In this document: positions 17,665 to 26,794 of the stretch, one piece after another
How the letters are laid out: every line of letters begins with the position of its first letter
Position numbering within the stretch: the stretch's first letter is position 1
Assembly (NCBI RefSeq): GCF_004363045.1
Contig: NZ_SNYJ01000017.1
Location: forward strand, 27,045 to 80,935
Direction: 5' to 3'
DNA from: Aureibacillus halotolerans
GTDB lineage: Bacteria; Bacillota; Bacilli; Bacillales; DSM-28697
DNA: 53,891 nucleotides
The notes under the pieces: model-generated
The model's input: only the letters and a program-made list of their open reading frames with translations
Database searches by the model: none
What the model was told of the DNA's origin: nothing
Translations under genes and position numbers: made by a program

Positions 17665-19479
17665 TTAATACACGTCTCTCTGGTATCGTTTTTCCTGCTG
17701 CATCTCCTGTAAATACGCTTCGGCAGCTTCCTTGGAAAGCCCACCCTCTGTTTCTAGAATGGTCGCCAAGGCATTATGAACATCATGAGCCATTTGTTTT
17801 TCATCTCCACATACGTACACAACCGCGCCATCCTGCAGCCATTCGTAAAGCTCCTTGCCTCGTTCGAGCATGCGATGTTGCACATACACTTTTTCAGCTG
17901 AATCTCGCGAAAACGCGACATCCATATTCGTCAAAACACCCTCTTTTAACCAGCGCTGCCATTCCACCTGATAAAGAAAATCGGTTGAGAAATGACGATC
18001 ACCGAAGAAAAGCCACGTTCGACTATTGTCTCCACTCTCTTCCTTCTCCCCAAGGAATGCCCTGAATGGAGCAACGCCAGTTCCAGGTCCAATCATAATC
18101 ATTGGTGTGTCTGGATTGGCAGGCAGTTTAAAGTTCGGATTGTGCTGAATGTACACCGGCAACGTTCCATCTTCCTCTAGGTGGTCTGCGGTATGGGAGG
18201 AACAAACGCCATATCGCTGCCGTCCGTGAGACTCGTAATCAACCTTCCGAACGGTCAGGTGAACCTCCTCGGGATAAGCTTCTGGGCTGCTAGAAATCGA
18301 GTACAAGCGCGCAGGAAGCTTGCGCAAGACAGGAATCAATTCTTTAGCAGTAATTGCCTGCAGCTTATAGTCCTCAATGACATCCAAAAGATCTCTGCCA
18401 TGAATATACTCACGCATTTTTTCTGCCTGCTCTGGTTTTACAAGCTCCTGTAATTCGGCATTCGATGATAGAGAAGCGAGGTTTTCAAGCAATGGCTTTG
18501 TCAACACTGTGACTTCCACGTGTCGCTGAAGCGCTTCCTTCAAAGGCACTTCTCCCGCTTTTTTTATCGTCACAAGCTCGTTCGCATCCCACTTTAAAGC
18601 CGCAAGAACATCCTCAACGAGCTGCGGATGGTTTTGTGGGAAAATGCCTAGGCTATCTCCTGGAGAATAACGCAAATTTGATCCTTCTAACGAAATTTCC
18701 AAGTGGCGTGTTTCACGATCTGATCCGCGTCCATTCAAATTCAAATTTTCTAACACTTCGGCTTGAAAAGGATTTGTTCTTGAATATTCAGAGGCGATGT
18801 CCGTTTGACCTGCTGCATCTGAAATCGTCACTGGGGCTGCCACTGAAGTAGCTTCTTTTAAAGATGCAAGAACTTTGTCCATCCATTCCGCTGCGTCATC
18901 ATCGTAATCCACATCACAGTCGACTCTAGCAGTTAAACGCGTGCCACCAAGCTCTTCAAAGCGTGCGTCGAAATCTTTGCCCGTTTGGCAATAGAATTCA
19001 TACGACAAATCACCAAGCCCAAGCACAGAGTACTTAAGATGATCGAATTTCGGTGCGCGTTTTCCATTCACAAACTCATAAAAGGTTAAGGCATCGTCAG
19101 GCGGGTCGCCTTCCCCATGGGTACTGACGAGCAGCAATAGATTTTCTACTTTTTTCAGCGTATTCGTCTTGAAATCATTCATTGACGAGAAGGTCACTTG
19201 AAATCCTTGCGCCTGTAATTTGTCAGTTAGCGATGACGCCAACGAACGGCAATTGCCCGTCTGAGAGCCAAAGAGCACAGTAATGTCCTTGGACACTGTT
19301 TGTTCAGGCGTTTGTGGTGCTGCGACAGTTGTAGGCAGGTCCGAAACTGTTGCGACACTGGCTCCAGCAGCAAGATAACCGCTTAGCCACGCTTTCTGCG
19401 ACTCTGTAAGCGTAGGCACGACTTGATTTAATAGGTCTGCTTGTTCTTTCGTAAATGGACTGTTTGTCTCTAGAAGCAC
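17665..19479 (-). CDS. cysJ: Assimilatory sulfite reductase, flavoprotein alpha subunit
   Basis: 604 residues, matching CysJ of Bacillus. Passes electrons from NADPH through FAD and FMN to CysI. Order: short N-terminal segment, FMN flavodoxin domain (LFGSQTGNCRSLA, about 70-215), FAD-binding domain (RLYSISSSPEAYPEEVHLTV, about 240-440), NADPH domain (GPGTGVAPFRAFLGE, then FFGDRH and YVCGDEKQMA). GTG 19479 is preferred: GAGAGGTG lies ten bases upstream and overlaps the alternative ATG 19500. Faces away from the oxidoreductase gene. Confidence 0.95.
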   Translation of the reverse strand: MLLETNSPFTKEQADLLNQVVPTLTESQKAWLSGYLAAGASVATVSDLPTTVAAPQTPEQTVSKDITVLFGSQTGNCRSLASSLTDKLQAQGFQVTFSSMNDFKTNTLKKVENLLLLVSTHGEGDPPDDALTFYEFVNGKRAPKFDHLKYSVLGLGDLSYEFYCQTGKDFDARFEELGGTRLTARVDCDVDYDDDAAEWMDKVLASLKEATSVAAPVTISDAAGQTDIASEYSRTNPFQAEVLENLNLNGRGSDRETRHLEISLEGSNLRYSPGDSLGIFPQNHPQLVEDVLAALKWDANELVTIKKAGEVPLKEALQRHVEVTVLTKPLLENLASLSSNAELQELVKPEQAEKMREYIHGRDLLDVIEDYKLQAITAKELIPVLRKLPARLYSISSSPEAYPEEVHLTVRKVDYESHGRQRYGVCSSHTADHLEEDGTLPVYIQHNPNFKLPANPDTPMIMIGPGTGVAPFRAFLGEKEESGDNSRTWLFFGDRHFSTDFLYQVEWQRWLKEGVLTNMDVAFSRDSAEKVYVQHRMLERGKELYEWLQDGAVVYVCGDEKQMAHDVHNALATILETEGGLSKEAAEAYLQEMQQEKRYQRDVY

Positions 19480-19595
19480 GACACATCTACACCTCTCCAT
19501 ACATGAACTGATAACCCTATAAAACGGATAAACTTAATCTGTGTTTAACCTATCACAACTGTTATAGAGTTTCAATTACAAAAAAATGATTACTA

Positions 19596-19665
19596 TCATT
19601 AGTTTTACTAATGACAGGATACATTGACCTCTTTCTTTGTTGATGCCCTATGAATTCGGTATACT
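19596..19665 (+). promoter_or_regulatory. Divergent control region: 8-bp dyad and oxidoreductase promoter
   Basis: TCATTAGT (19596-19603) and ACTAATGA (19607-19614) form a perfect dyad with a 3-base centre. Downstream, TTGTTG (19637-19642) and TATACT (19660-19665) are 17 bases apart and fit the oxidoreductase gene. The dyad lies about 117 bases before cysJ, so it may serve either gene. Confidence 0.5.
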
Positions 19666-19704
19666 TACACCAAGACGAGCTAGGTCTTGGAAAGGAAGAA
19701 TTGT

Positions 19705-20673
19705 ATGAGAGCCATTACGGCAAGTGACGGAAAGCTCACCTTAACGGATCAGCCTGTACCTGAACCGACAAATAAAGAATTGCTTATTCGTGTAGAGGCA
19801 GCTGCACTCAACCGTACGGATTTGGCGATGCGCGACGGCAAGTCCGGCTACAAAACCAACCCGATACTCGGCATCGAAGTGGCGGGCGTTGTGGAAAAAG
19901 CCGATGAACAAAGGACGTTTGCTGTAGGAGACCGCGTGATGGGACTCGTCAATGGCGGTGGGTACGCAGAATATGCCGTTATGCCGAGCAATCGTGCAAT
20001 GAGAATTCCAACAGGTTTTTCGTTTGAGGAAGGCGCAGCAATCCCCGAAGTATTTCTTACAGCCTACCAAACGCTGTTCTGGCATGGGAGGCTTGCTGAG
20101 CGAGAGAGCGTCCTCATTCATGCAGGTGCTAGTGGCGTAGGAACAGCGGCCATTCAGCTTGCTACACAATTGCGACAGGCAAAGGTGATTGTCACAGCTG
20201 GATCGGAAGAAAAACTGGACGTGTGCCATTCCCTTGGTGCAGATGTAACGGTGAATTACAAAACACAGGCCTTTGAAGACGAAGTCCTCAAGGCCACAAA
20301 CAACGAAGGCGTCAACGTGTTGCTTGATTTTATCGGTGCCTCCTATTGGGACAAAAACCTTAAAAGCATTGGCACGGAAGGTCGCTGGGTACTCATCGGT
20401 GTTCTTGGTGGACCGCACGTCGACAATGTGAACTTGTTTAAGCTGATGGCGAAATATGTCCAACTCACAGGAACTTTGCTTACACCAAGAAGTGATGACT
20501 ATAAAACCCGCTTGACAGCAGATTTTGCTGCGACGGCACTTCCGCTATTTAAAAGCAAAAAAATTCGACCAATGGTGGATACAACATTTTCTCTGGAAGA
20601 CGCAAGCTTAGCTCATGAGCATATGGAAGCCAACCGCAACATCGGAAAGATTATATTGACTCTTGATTCATAG
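19705..20673 (+). CDS. NADPH:quinone oxidoreductase-like (zinc-free MDR family)
   Basis: 322 residues. GroES-like N-domain (AALNRTDLAMRDG; PILGIEVAGVVE) and nucleotide-binding domain with HAGASGVGTAAIQLA. No zinc-ligand cysteines, as in the QOR/PIG3 group that reduces quinones or enones with NADPH. ATG 19705 follows AAGGAAG by six bases. Divergent from cysJ; a link to sulfur metabolism is only positional. Confidence 0.88.
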   Translation: MRAITASDGKLTLTDQPVPEPTNKELLIRVEAAALNRTDLAMRDGKSGYKTNPILGIEVAGVVEKADEQRTFAVGDRVMGLVNGGGYAEYAVMPSNRAMRIPTGFSFEEGAAIPEVFLTAYQTLFWHGRLAERESVLIHAGASGVGTAAIQLATQLRQAKVIVTAGSEEKLDVCHSLGADVTVNYKTQAFEDEVLKATNNEGVNVLLDFIGASYWDKNLKSIGTEGRWVLIGVLGGPHVDNVNLFKLMAKYVQLTGTLLTPRSDDYKTRLTADFAATALPLFKSKKIRPMVDTTFSLEDASLAHEHMEANRNIGKIILTLDS

Positions 20674-20732
20674 ACAGTCTAGGACATAAATAAATGTTCG
20701 GATTTTTAGTGATGTTCTATCACCGCTCCGGC

Positions 20733-20798
20733 AAAATACTTCGCTTTCCACGGGCACGGCTTCAGCTCGCGCTGTTCCCGTAGGAGTCTTCGTATTTT
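20733..20798. repeat. Imperfect palindromic element of the Bacillaceae dispersed type
   Basis: AAAATAC (20733-20739) pairs with GTATTTT (20792-20798), and ACGGG (20750-20754) with CCCGT (20777-20781), separated by unpaired stretches. The GC-rich centre resembles short palindromic elements I have seen between many Bacillus genes; the family assignment is from memory. Confidence 0.55.
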
Positions 20799-20905
20799 AC
20801 CTGCGCTTAGCTATGTTGATTTCATTATTCTTTTGTTGTTCATTAATCTGTTTTCAATTCAGGAATTCATTCAGCGTCAAGCTCAACTAGCAAGTCTCCA
20901 GCGAC

Positions 20906-21024
20906 AAAGAAAACACGATGAGGTATTTCCGAATCGATGTTGCACTTGTACCCGTAGAGTGAAAAAGAAAACACGACGAAGCGTACTTCTGAGTCAATGT
21001 TGCCCTTGTCCCTTCAGGGTGAAA
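20906..21024. repeat. Roughly 60-base tandem duplication
   Basis: The stretch starting AAAGAAAACACGA at 20906 recurs at 20964. The following GATGTTGC (20936) is matched by AATGTTGC (20996), so the period is 58-60 bases with about 25 percent divergence. It runs into dispersed-repeat copy B. Confidence 0.7.
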
Positions 21025-21073
21025 GCGAGCGTATGGCAGCTTGTATAAAAAGCAACCACATAACGGATTGCAG
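21005..21073 (-). repeat. Dispersed intergenic repeat, copy B
   Basis: Inverse-oriented near-copy of 14881-14953. Pairing of the two copies would enclose a 6.1-kb block carrying cysJI. Confidence 0.8.
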
Positions 21074-21190
21074 ATTAATCTCAACCACACCTAAGCGTGT
21101 CTACCAAATGTAAGGTGCGAAAGTTCAGTAATTAATATCAAAACATTCACTCAAAAATGAACGATTCTAAATTGCAATGGAGGAATTCAA

Positions 21191-22726
21191 ATGACGGATA
21201 AGCTACCAAACATTTTGTTGATTTTGACGGATGATCTAGGATTTTCTGATCTTGGATGCTTTGGCAGTGAAATGAACACGCCTCATGTGGACGCACTTGC
21301 TAACAATGGCCTCCGCTTTACACAGTTTTATAATTCGGCACGCTGTTGTCCTAGCCGGGCCTCCATTCTTACAGGTCTTTACCCTCATCAAGCCGGTGTT
21401 GGTCATATGACGGACGACGAGCCTTACCCTGGCTACCGTGGTCACTTAAAAGACCAATGTGTGACGCTTGCAGAGGTATTAAAAGGGAAAGGTTACCACA
21501 CGTACATGTCTGGCAAATGGCATGTGGGCAAAAATGAACCTCTCGATCGTGGCTTTGACGAATTTTATGGATTGCTAGGCGGTTTTACAAGCTTTTGGGA
21601 CGAAAAGGACTATATTCGCTTGCCAGAAAGTGGGCACAAACATCATTACAAAGAAAATGAATTCTATGCGACGGATGCCATTACGGATTACGCACTTGAT
21701 TTTATTGAAGATGCTCGCAAAGACGACCAGCCGTACTTTATGTATTTGGCGTACAACGCCCCTCATTTTCCTCTTCAAGCCCCAAAAGAAGAGATTGATA
21801 AATACGAAAAGTTGTACGAACAGGGCTGGGATCACATTAGGGAAAAACGGCTTGCACGTATGAAAGAGCTTGGGGTTGTGGACAAGGAAACGATACTTCC
21901 GCCTCGTGCGGAATACTGGAATCGTGACAGAGACATTCACGGGCAGAATCCAGCTTGGGACGACATAGATCGTGATCGGAAAAGAGACCTCGCTCGCCGG
22001 ATGGCGATTTACGCAGCGATGGTTGACCGGATGGATCAGAACATCGGACGCGTGATTGAGGATTTAAAGGAACGTGGAGAGCTTGAAAATACGTTGATCC
22101 TGTTTTGTTCAGACAACGGCGCTTGTGCGGAATGGGATCCGTTGGGATTTGATGACTGGAGAACGACCTCAAACAAATTACACAGAGAGGCCGATCTGGA
22201 CAGGATGGGCGACCCTTCCTCCTACCACAGTTATGGTTCTGGGTGGGCAAACGTAAGCAGCACGCCTCTCAGTATGTACAAGCACTATGCCCATGAAGGC
22301 GGGATAAGCACGCCTTTAATTGTCCATTGGCCAAAGCATGTGCAACGAAAAGGCGACATTGACCATCGCCCTTCCCATTTTATTGATGTCATGGCCACCC
22401 TTGTCGACATCACAAAAGCGGACTACCCAACGCACTATCGGGGGAATGATATCCATCCGATGGAGGGTGAAAGCATGCTGCCCTCATTCTCAGGGGAATC
22501 TCAAGAAGAGCGCACACTTTGTTTTGAACATGAGGAGCACTGTGCCATACGGCAAGGGAAGTGGAAGCTCGTGAAGATCAAAGAATTCGAGTGGGCTTTG
22601 TATAACATCGATGAGGACAGAACGGAATTGCATGATCTTGCAAACAATTTTCCAGAAAAGGTTGAGCATTTGAAGAGAGAATGGCATGCGTGGGCAGAAA
22701 GGACGGATGTTGTTCCGAGACCGTAG
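21191..22726 (+). CDS. Type I sulfatase (arylsulfatase family)
   Basis: 511 residues, alkaline-phosphatase fold. The metal-binding pair is at TDDLGFSD (Asp14-Asp15). The sulfatase signature CCPSR gives Cys52 as the residue converted to formylglycine. A Lys-His motif occurs in GKWHVG and a metal site in FCSDNGA. No signal peptide, so it appears cytoplasmic. Hydrolyses sulfate esters; substrate unknown. ATG follows GGAGGAATTC. A small gene 21 bases downstream is probably co-transcribed. No formylglycine-generating enzyme gene is in the window. Confidence 0.92.
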   Translation: MTDKLPNILLILTDDLGFSDLGCFGSEMNTPHVDALANNGLRFTQFYNSARCCPSRASILTGLYPHQAGVGHMTDDEPYPGYRGHLKDQCVTLAEVLKGKGYHTYMSGKWHVGKNEPLDRGFDEFYGLLGGFTSFWDEKDYIRLPESGHKHHYKENEFYATDAITDYALDFIEDARKDDQPYFMYLAYNAPHFPLQAPKEEIDKYEKLYEQGWDHIREKRLARMKELGVVDKETILPPRAEYWNRDRDIHGQNPAWDDIDRDRKRDLARRMAIYAAMVDRMDQNIGRVIEDLKERGELENTLILFCSDNGACAEWDPLGFDDWRTTSNKLHREADLDRMGDPSSYHSYGSGWANVSSTPLSMYKHYAHEGGISTPLIVHWPKHVQRKGDIDHRPSHFIDVMATLVDITKADYPTHYRGNDIHPMEGESMLPSFSGESQEERTLCFEHEEHCAIRQGKWKLVKIKEFEWALYNIDEDRTELHDLANNFPEKVEHLKREWHAWAERTDVVPRP

Positions 22727-22747
22727 AAAAGTGAGGTGGCATAAAAA

Positions 22748-23470
22748 TTGACGATTGATCAGCCCCAGAAGATAGAGATTCTAAAACTTCAAAATGAGGC
22801 GCAGACGCAGTTTGGTAAGAACCTGTTGCATGTCCTTAACGGGCAACGCATGTATGATCTCTTTGCCCAGCAACAGCTTTTCCGTGATGGGTGTTATGTG
22901 CCGTTTAACGAAGCGATGTGTTCACATGAAACAACAGTGTCGATTTTTTCTTCAGCATTTCAAGAGGTACGGGCAAAGGGCCATCACGTCTCTTTGTCCT
23001 CCTATGAGGCGACCGTCTTGACGCCGCTAAAACCGTTCCTTACCAATGAACACGACGGCATCGTTCTCTGGTTTGGAGACGATATGTTCTGTCAGATCAA
23101 TGCATTGACCGTGCTCGCTTACTTGGACCAATCGGCGTATACAGGCGACGTCCTTTTCTATGTGCTCAATGACAGAACCTATGAGGTCGTTGAGACACTG
23201 TCTTTGCAGCCATTGGGCTTTGCTGATATTTATCGCTCCGTACTTTTAGAGCACACATTTCCAACTGCCAAGCTCCCCCCTTTCATGCAGGAGGGAATTC
23301 GCCTGTACTTGCATTTCATTGCAGACAACAATGAACTTACCGACGAAATACAAAGACTGTCTAACCTTGATGATGCGCAATTGCTGCAGCACCTCCTTCA
23401 GACGTTCCCACAATACGGTTTAGGTGATGTGCAGTATCAACAGCTCATACGTCAGATTCGGCGGCGTTAA
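22748..23470 (+). CDS. Uncharacterised cytoplasmic protein next to the sulfatase
   Basis: 240 residues, no signal or membrane segment. The middle reads IVLWFGDDMFCQINALTVLA and is followed by FYVLNDRTYEV, a pattern resembling DUF1835-type proteins, but I do not recognise it with confidence. The C-terminal 60 residues are Leu/Gln-rich and helical. TTG start supported by GAGGTGG eight bases upstream. Likely in one operon with the sulfatase. Function not assigned. Confidence 0.65.
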   Translation: MTIDQPQKIEILKLQNEAQTQFGKNLLHVLNGQRMYDLFAQQQLFRDGCYVPFNEAMCSHETTVSIFSSAFQEVRAKGHHVSLSSYEATVLTPLKPFLTNEHDGIVLWFGDDMFCQINALTVLAYLDQSAYTGDVLFYVLNDRTYEVVETLSLQPLGFADIYRSVLLEHTFPTAKLPPFMQEGIRLYLHFIADNNELTDEIQRLSNLDDAQLLQHLLQTFPQYGLGDVQYQQLIRQIRRR

Positions 23471-23628
23471 GAGGTACTACATGTGATTGGCGGAAACTCT
23501 TTGATGCTTACGCAAAGCACACTAAAACGGCGATACCCTGTCATAAGAGCATCGCCACTATTCAAACACATTGCCTTTCGCGTCTCCATTTTCTTGTGCG
23601 TGCTGCACTCCATGACGCACGCACAACG

Positions 23629-24141
23629 CTACTGGCTTTTGCTCCATTCCTCGACTCTACGCTGGCTTTCTTCCTCTGATATATCTTCCATTCGAGTCAT
23701 AATTGACCACCTGATCCCACAAGGATCGAGTATACTGCCATACCTGTCGCCGGACACAAAATCCACAACTGGCTCCCGGACGGTTGCCCCATGCTCAACG
23801 GCAAGCTCTAATGTTCGATCCACGTTAGGGACATAAATGCACAACGAGTAGCATGCCTGACCTTCATCAGGCGGCAAAACGAGACCGTAAGCAGGATTCG
23901 CTGCGCCAAGCTGTATATTGCCGTTGCCGAAATCTACTTCCGCGTGCACAATCATACTCTCGCCATTAACGTCCATTTCAGTCGCATTTTTCAATTTGAC
24001 CTGAAAGACAGCTTCATAAAATGCTATTGCCTTTCTAGGATCGCTAGTGACAATAAAGGGGGTAATCGCTGTGTAACCTTCAGGTGTTCCGTTTTGGACA
24101 TGCTTTCCGGTCTGGCCGAATTGATCAGTTCGATGCTCCAT
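23629..24141 (-). CDS. VOC-family protein, PhnB-like
   Basis: 170 residues, one glyoxalase-fold module: TPFIVTSDPRKAIAFYEAVF opens it and GDRYGSILDPCGIRWSI closes it, as in the PhnB/YdhR-like group. Role unknown. ATG 24141 follows GAGGAGG. Divergent from an AraC-family gene only 138 bases away that may regulate it. Confidence 0.85.
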   Translation of the reverse strand: MEHRTDQFGQTGKHVQNGTPEGYTAITPFIVTSDPRKAIAFYEAVFQVKLKNATEMDVNGESMIVHAEVDFGNGNIQLGAANPAYGLVLPPDEGQACYSLCIYVPNVDRTLELAVEHGATVREPVVDFVSGDRYGSILDPCGIRWSIMTRMEDISEEESQRRVEEWSKSQ

Positions 24142-24279
24142 GTGGTACGCCTCCTCTTAAATTTGCCTGTCCCCGCCTGTTATTGCTATATTGGCTTTTC
24201 TCTGCTACTCTCTCCATTATAGAAGTCGTCCATGCTCATGTATTGTAAAAAAGCGACATTTGTTTCCAAGGAGGACAAA

Positions 24280-25110
24280 ATGAACAAAAAGAGCAGTCTA
24301 TCGACACGGGGCATATTGCATGCCGTAGCCGGACAGGAGAAATTTTCGTTATCTCGTTTCGATCCGGATGCGCGACTTAGCCCGTTTGTCGAGCACTACT
24401 GGTCGGTAAGCTATGCTTTGCCCTCTGGCGTCTCGCATACGCAGACGGTCTTGTCGTATCCGAACATTCATCTCGCATTTGAGCAGGACGAAGCAGGACG
24501 TCGGGCATTGCTCTACGGAATACCGGAACGACCATTTGTTAGAAAGCTGAGCGGCACCGGCAAAGTGCTGGGCATCAAATTTCGCGCAGGCGGCTTTTAC
24601 CCGTTTTGGCAGCAGGCGGTTTCTGCATTGACTGGACAGACGCTGGATGCCTCTCGACTTTTCGGATCAGACATGTCAGTGTTCAGAGCTAAAGTGTTGC
24701 ATGCGGCCGAAGACGCGACCATGGCGGAACAGGCAGAGCGTATTCTGCTGACACGGCTGCCTGAGCGCGACAGCCAGGCGGAAAAAGCTGGTCGTATCGT
24801 AGAAGAAACAATACATGATCGAAGCATCATCAAAGTGGAACAGTTGAGCGAACGAAGCGGCCTGTCCATTCGGCAATTGCAACGCCTGTTTAGCCAATAT
24901 ATTGGGGTTTCCCCAAAATGGGTGATTAAACGTTTTCGGCTTCAGGAAGCAGCGGAACGGCTGGAGCAAGACGATAGCGTGGAGTGGGCAGAGCTTGCCG
25001 TGCATCTCGGTTATTTTGACCAGGCTCACTTTATTAAAGATTTCAAGTCCGTGGTTGGCACATCCCCAGCTCACTACAGAGAATCGTTAAGTGTGATGAA
25101 GGAAACGTGA
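24280..25110 (+). CDS. AraC-family regulator with N-terminal DUF6597-like domain
   Basis: 276 residues. The N-domain (FDPDARLSPFVEHYWSVSYA ... GIKFRAGGFYPF) is the type fused to AraC DNA-binding domains in many Bacillus regulators. Two C-terminal helix-turn-helix units follow (VEQLSERSGLSIRQLQRLFS and ELAVHLGYFDQAHFIKDFK). ATG 24280 follows AAGGAGG. Probably controls the divergent VOC gene. Confidence 0.88.
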   Translation: MNKKSSLSTRGILHAVAGQEKFSLSRFDPDARLSPFVEHYWSVSYALPSGVSHTQTVLSYPNIHLAFEQDEAGRRALLYGIPERPFVRKLSGTGKVLGIKFRAGGFYPFWQQAVSALTGQTLDASRLFGSDMSVFRAKVLHAAEDATMAEQAERILLTRLPERDSQAEKAGRIVEETIHDRSIIKVEQLSERSGLSIRQLQRLFSQYIGVSPKWVIKRFRLQEAAERLEQDDSVEWAELAVHLGYFDQAHFIKDFKSVVGTSPAHYRESLSVMKET

Positions 25111-25224
25111 TTAGTTGCGAATCGGTACTTCTTCCATATGTTCAAGCTTCTTTCCTTCGTTCCATTTTGTTCAACAAATCGTTGATAGGACCAAGTACGA
25201 GTGCAAGCACCAAACGAACAAAAA

Positions 25225-25267
25225 ACAGAGCTGTTCTAAAAATCGTCTAATCGACCTTTAGGACAGC
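25225..25267 (-). terminator. Terminator of the small membrane protein gene
   Basis: An 11-bp stem with one wobble pair (25230-25240 with 25257-25267) is followed on the minus strand by CTCTGTTTTTTG. It begins 8 bases after the 25275 stop. Confidence 0.7.
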
Positions 25268-25274
25268 CCCGATA

Positions 25275-25523
25275 TTAATAACTTTCTTTCAATCGAAAAA
25301 GTTTCGTCGCACCATAAGCCAAACCTAGTGCTAGCAACGCCAAAATTAATGGCGATAAACCAGGTGTTGAAGTGATGACAACCTCTGATTGCAGGTGAGC
25401 GACATTTCCAAAAGCACCTGACAAATCTGGAGCATATAAAAGAGTCAGGGCAAAACCTGAAATTAGCTCGATACCAAGGTACAAGACAATGAAACTGCAG
25501 ACAAAGAAGATCTTTTTCTTCAA
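25275..25523 (-). CDS. Small membrane protein, uncharacterised
   Basis: 82 residues with two hydrophobic segments (about 4-24 and 53-72) joined by an extracytoplasmic loop, and a basic C-terminus. TTG 25523 has AAAGG eight bases upstream. Own terminator downstream. No family recognised. Confidence 0.6.
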   Translation of the reverse strand: MKKKIFFVCSFIVLYLGIELISGFALTLLYAPDLSGAFGNVAHLQSEVVITSTPGLSPLILALLALGLAYGATKLFRLKESY

Positions 25524-25597
25524 ACTCTCACGCCTTTCCAAGCTTTCATTATGGTTTCATTCTACCAAAAAAGGTGTCATGTTCCAAAGGATGATGA

Positions 25598-26716
25598 TTA
25601 ATCACGTAATCCATCCCAAATGTAGCTGTGCACGTGTTCCCGAATCGACTTAATATGCTTATTCTCCCGCGAAGGATGAACTCGGTTCGTAAGTAAAATG
25701 ACAAAGGCATTTAATTCTCGATGGATGAGTATGCTTGTCCCTGTAAATCCTAGATGCCCAATGACGGTTGGCGAGAAAAAATCCCACCCATACCCTCTTG
25801 GCTTTTCTAAATCACCCGTTTGTTTCTTAAGTGACTGACGCACGATCGATTCTTCAAGAAGTTGACCTCCATGAAAGGTGCCTTCCCCCATCACCATTCC
25901 GCAAAAACGAGCCATGTCATGTAGCGTTGAGAAGACACCTGCATGACCGGCAATTCCATCTAAAAGGCGCGCATTTTCATCATGAACCACACCATGCAAA
26001 CACTCTTTGCTCTCTACGCATTCCGTTGGTGCGATTCGACCACTGTCTCTCAGTTTATCTATTGGGTTAAAGCAGGTCTCTTTCATATGAAGTGGCTTCC
26101 AAATCGTTTCATTTACAAATTCATCTAGCGGTTGAGCTGTTATACGCTCGACCAACAACCCGAGCAAAATGAATCCCCGATTGCTATAAATGACGTTTTG
26201 ACCTGGTCGATTCTCCAGAGATGTTTGCAAGATCCCCTTTATGATCTCCTCCTTCTGTAACCCGTATTGCTTTACATAAGTGCCTGCGGGCAAACCTCCT
26301 GTATGTGATAAAAGATGAGAAATGGTCACATTCCCGACGTCAAAGCCTGTGGATTCTGGAAGATGGTCTGAGACTTGATCGTCTAATGACAACAATCCAT
26401 TTTGAACAAGAAATAGGATAGCTGGCCAAGTGGCTGTCACTTTCGTTAGTGAGGCGATATCATACAGCGTATGTATTGAATTTGCTTGCTTATAAGGTTC
26501 AATTAAGCCAACATTTCCATAAGAGCCTTGATACAACATCTTACCCTCCTGTGCAACGACGATGTTCACACCCGGTACCCATTGCTCTTCCGTTACTTTG
26601 ACTAAGTATTGATGTAAAGGCTTAAAAAAGTCTACATATGAAGTCGCAAAGTAGATGTTGTCGGATGGCAGCGTTAATGTTCGCCAACTTATCTCTTTTT
26701 CTAAATTCCTTGTCAT
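25598..26716 (-). CDS. Class C beta-lactamase-family serine hydrolase
   Basis: 372 residues, no signal peptide. Active-site motifs: SLTK (SxxK) in DIASLTKVTATWPA, YSN in IYSNRGFILLG, and HLGFTG in the third-motif place. Such cytoplasmic-looking members are esterases or D-amino peptidases rather than true beta-lactamases. ATG 26716 has GGAGGG seven bases upstream; ATG 26719 is also possible. Appears monocistronic. Confidence 0.88.
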   Translation of the reverse strand: MTRNLEKEISWRTLTLPSDNIYFATSYVDFFKPLHQYLVKVTEEQWVPGVNIVVAQEGKMLYQGSYGNVGLIEPYKQANSIHTLYDIASLTKVTATWPAILFLVQNGLLSLDDQVSDHLPESTGFDVGNVTISHLLSHTGGLPAGTYVKQYGLQKEEIIKGILQTSLENRPGQNVIYSNRGFILLGLLVERITAQPLDEFVNETIWKPLHMKETCFNPIDKLRDSGRIAPTECVESKECLHGVVHDENARLLDGIAGHAGVFSTLHDMARFCGMVMGEGTFHGGQLLEESIVRQSLKKQTGDLEKPRGYGWDFFSPTVIGHLGFTGTSILIHRELNAFVILLTNRVHPSRENKHIKSIREHVHSYIWDGLRD

Positions 26717-26755
26717 CATCCGTCCCTCCTACTCTAAATACCATATTCTATAAAA

Positions 26756-26789
26756 AATACCCCTTGCCTTCTTTTCGAAGACAAAGGGG
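26756..26789 (-). terminator. Terminator of the first SRPBCC/ArsR operon
   Basis: CCCCTTTGTCTTC-like arm pairs with GAAGGCAAGGGG across GAAAA, followed on the minus strand by TATTTTTTAT. It lies just past the SRPBCC stop. Confidence 0.8.
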
Positions 26790-26794
26790 CTACT

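Larger units (their letters stand above)
20674..21190. other. Repeat-rich intergenic region before the sulfatase
   Basis: 517 bases with no credible gene. Holds an imperfect palindrome (20733-20798), a roughly 60-base tandem duplication (20906-21024) and dispersed-repeat copy B (21005-21073). Short open frames here follow the repeats and have no ribosome sites. Confidence 0.6.

Noticed and set aside
19501-19600. S-box or T-box leader before cysJ
   Set aside because: The leader is about 100 bases, AT-rich and has no recognisable riboswitch stems or T-box motif.
25598-26716. True beta-lactamase giving a target for the BlaI system at 41.7 kb
   Set aside because: No signal peptide, YSN/HLGFTG motifs typical of non-lactamase serine hydrolases, 15 kb away, and no ACTAC-N5-GTAGT dyad seen upstream.
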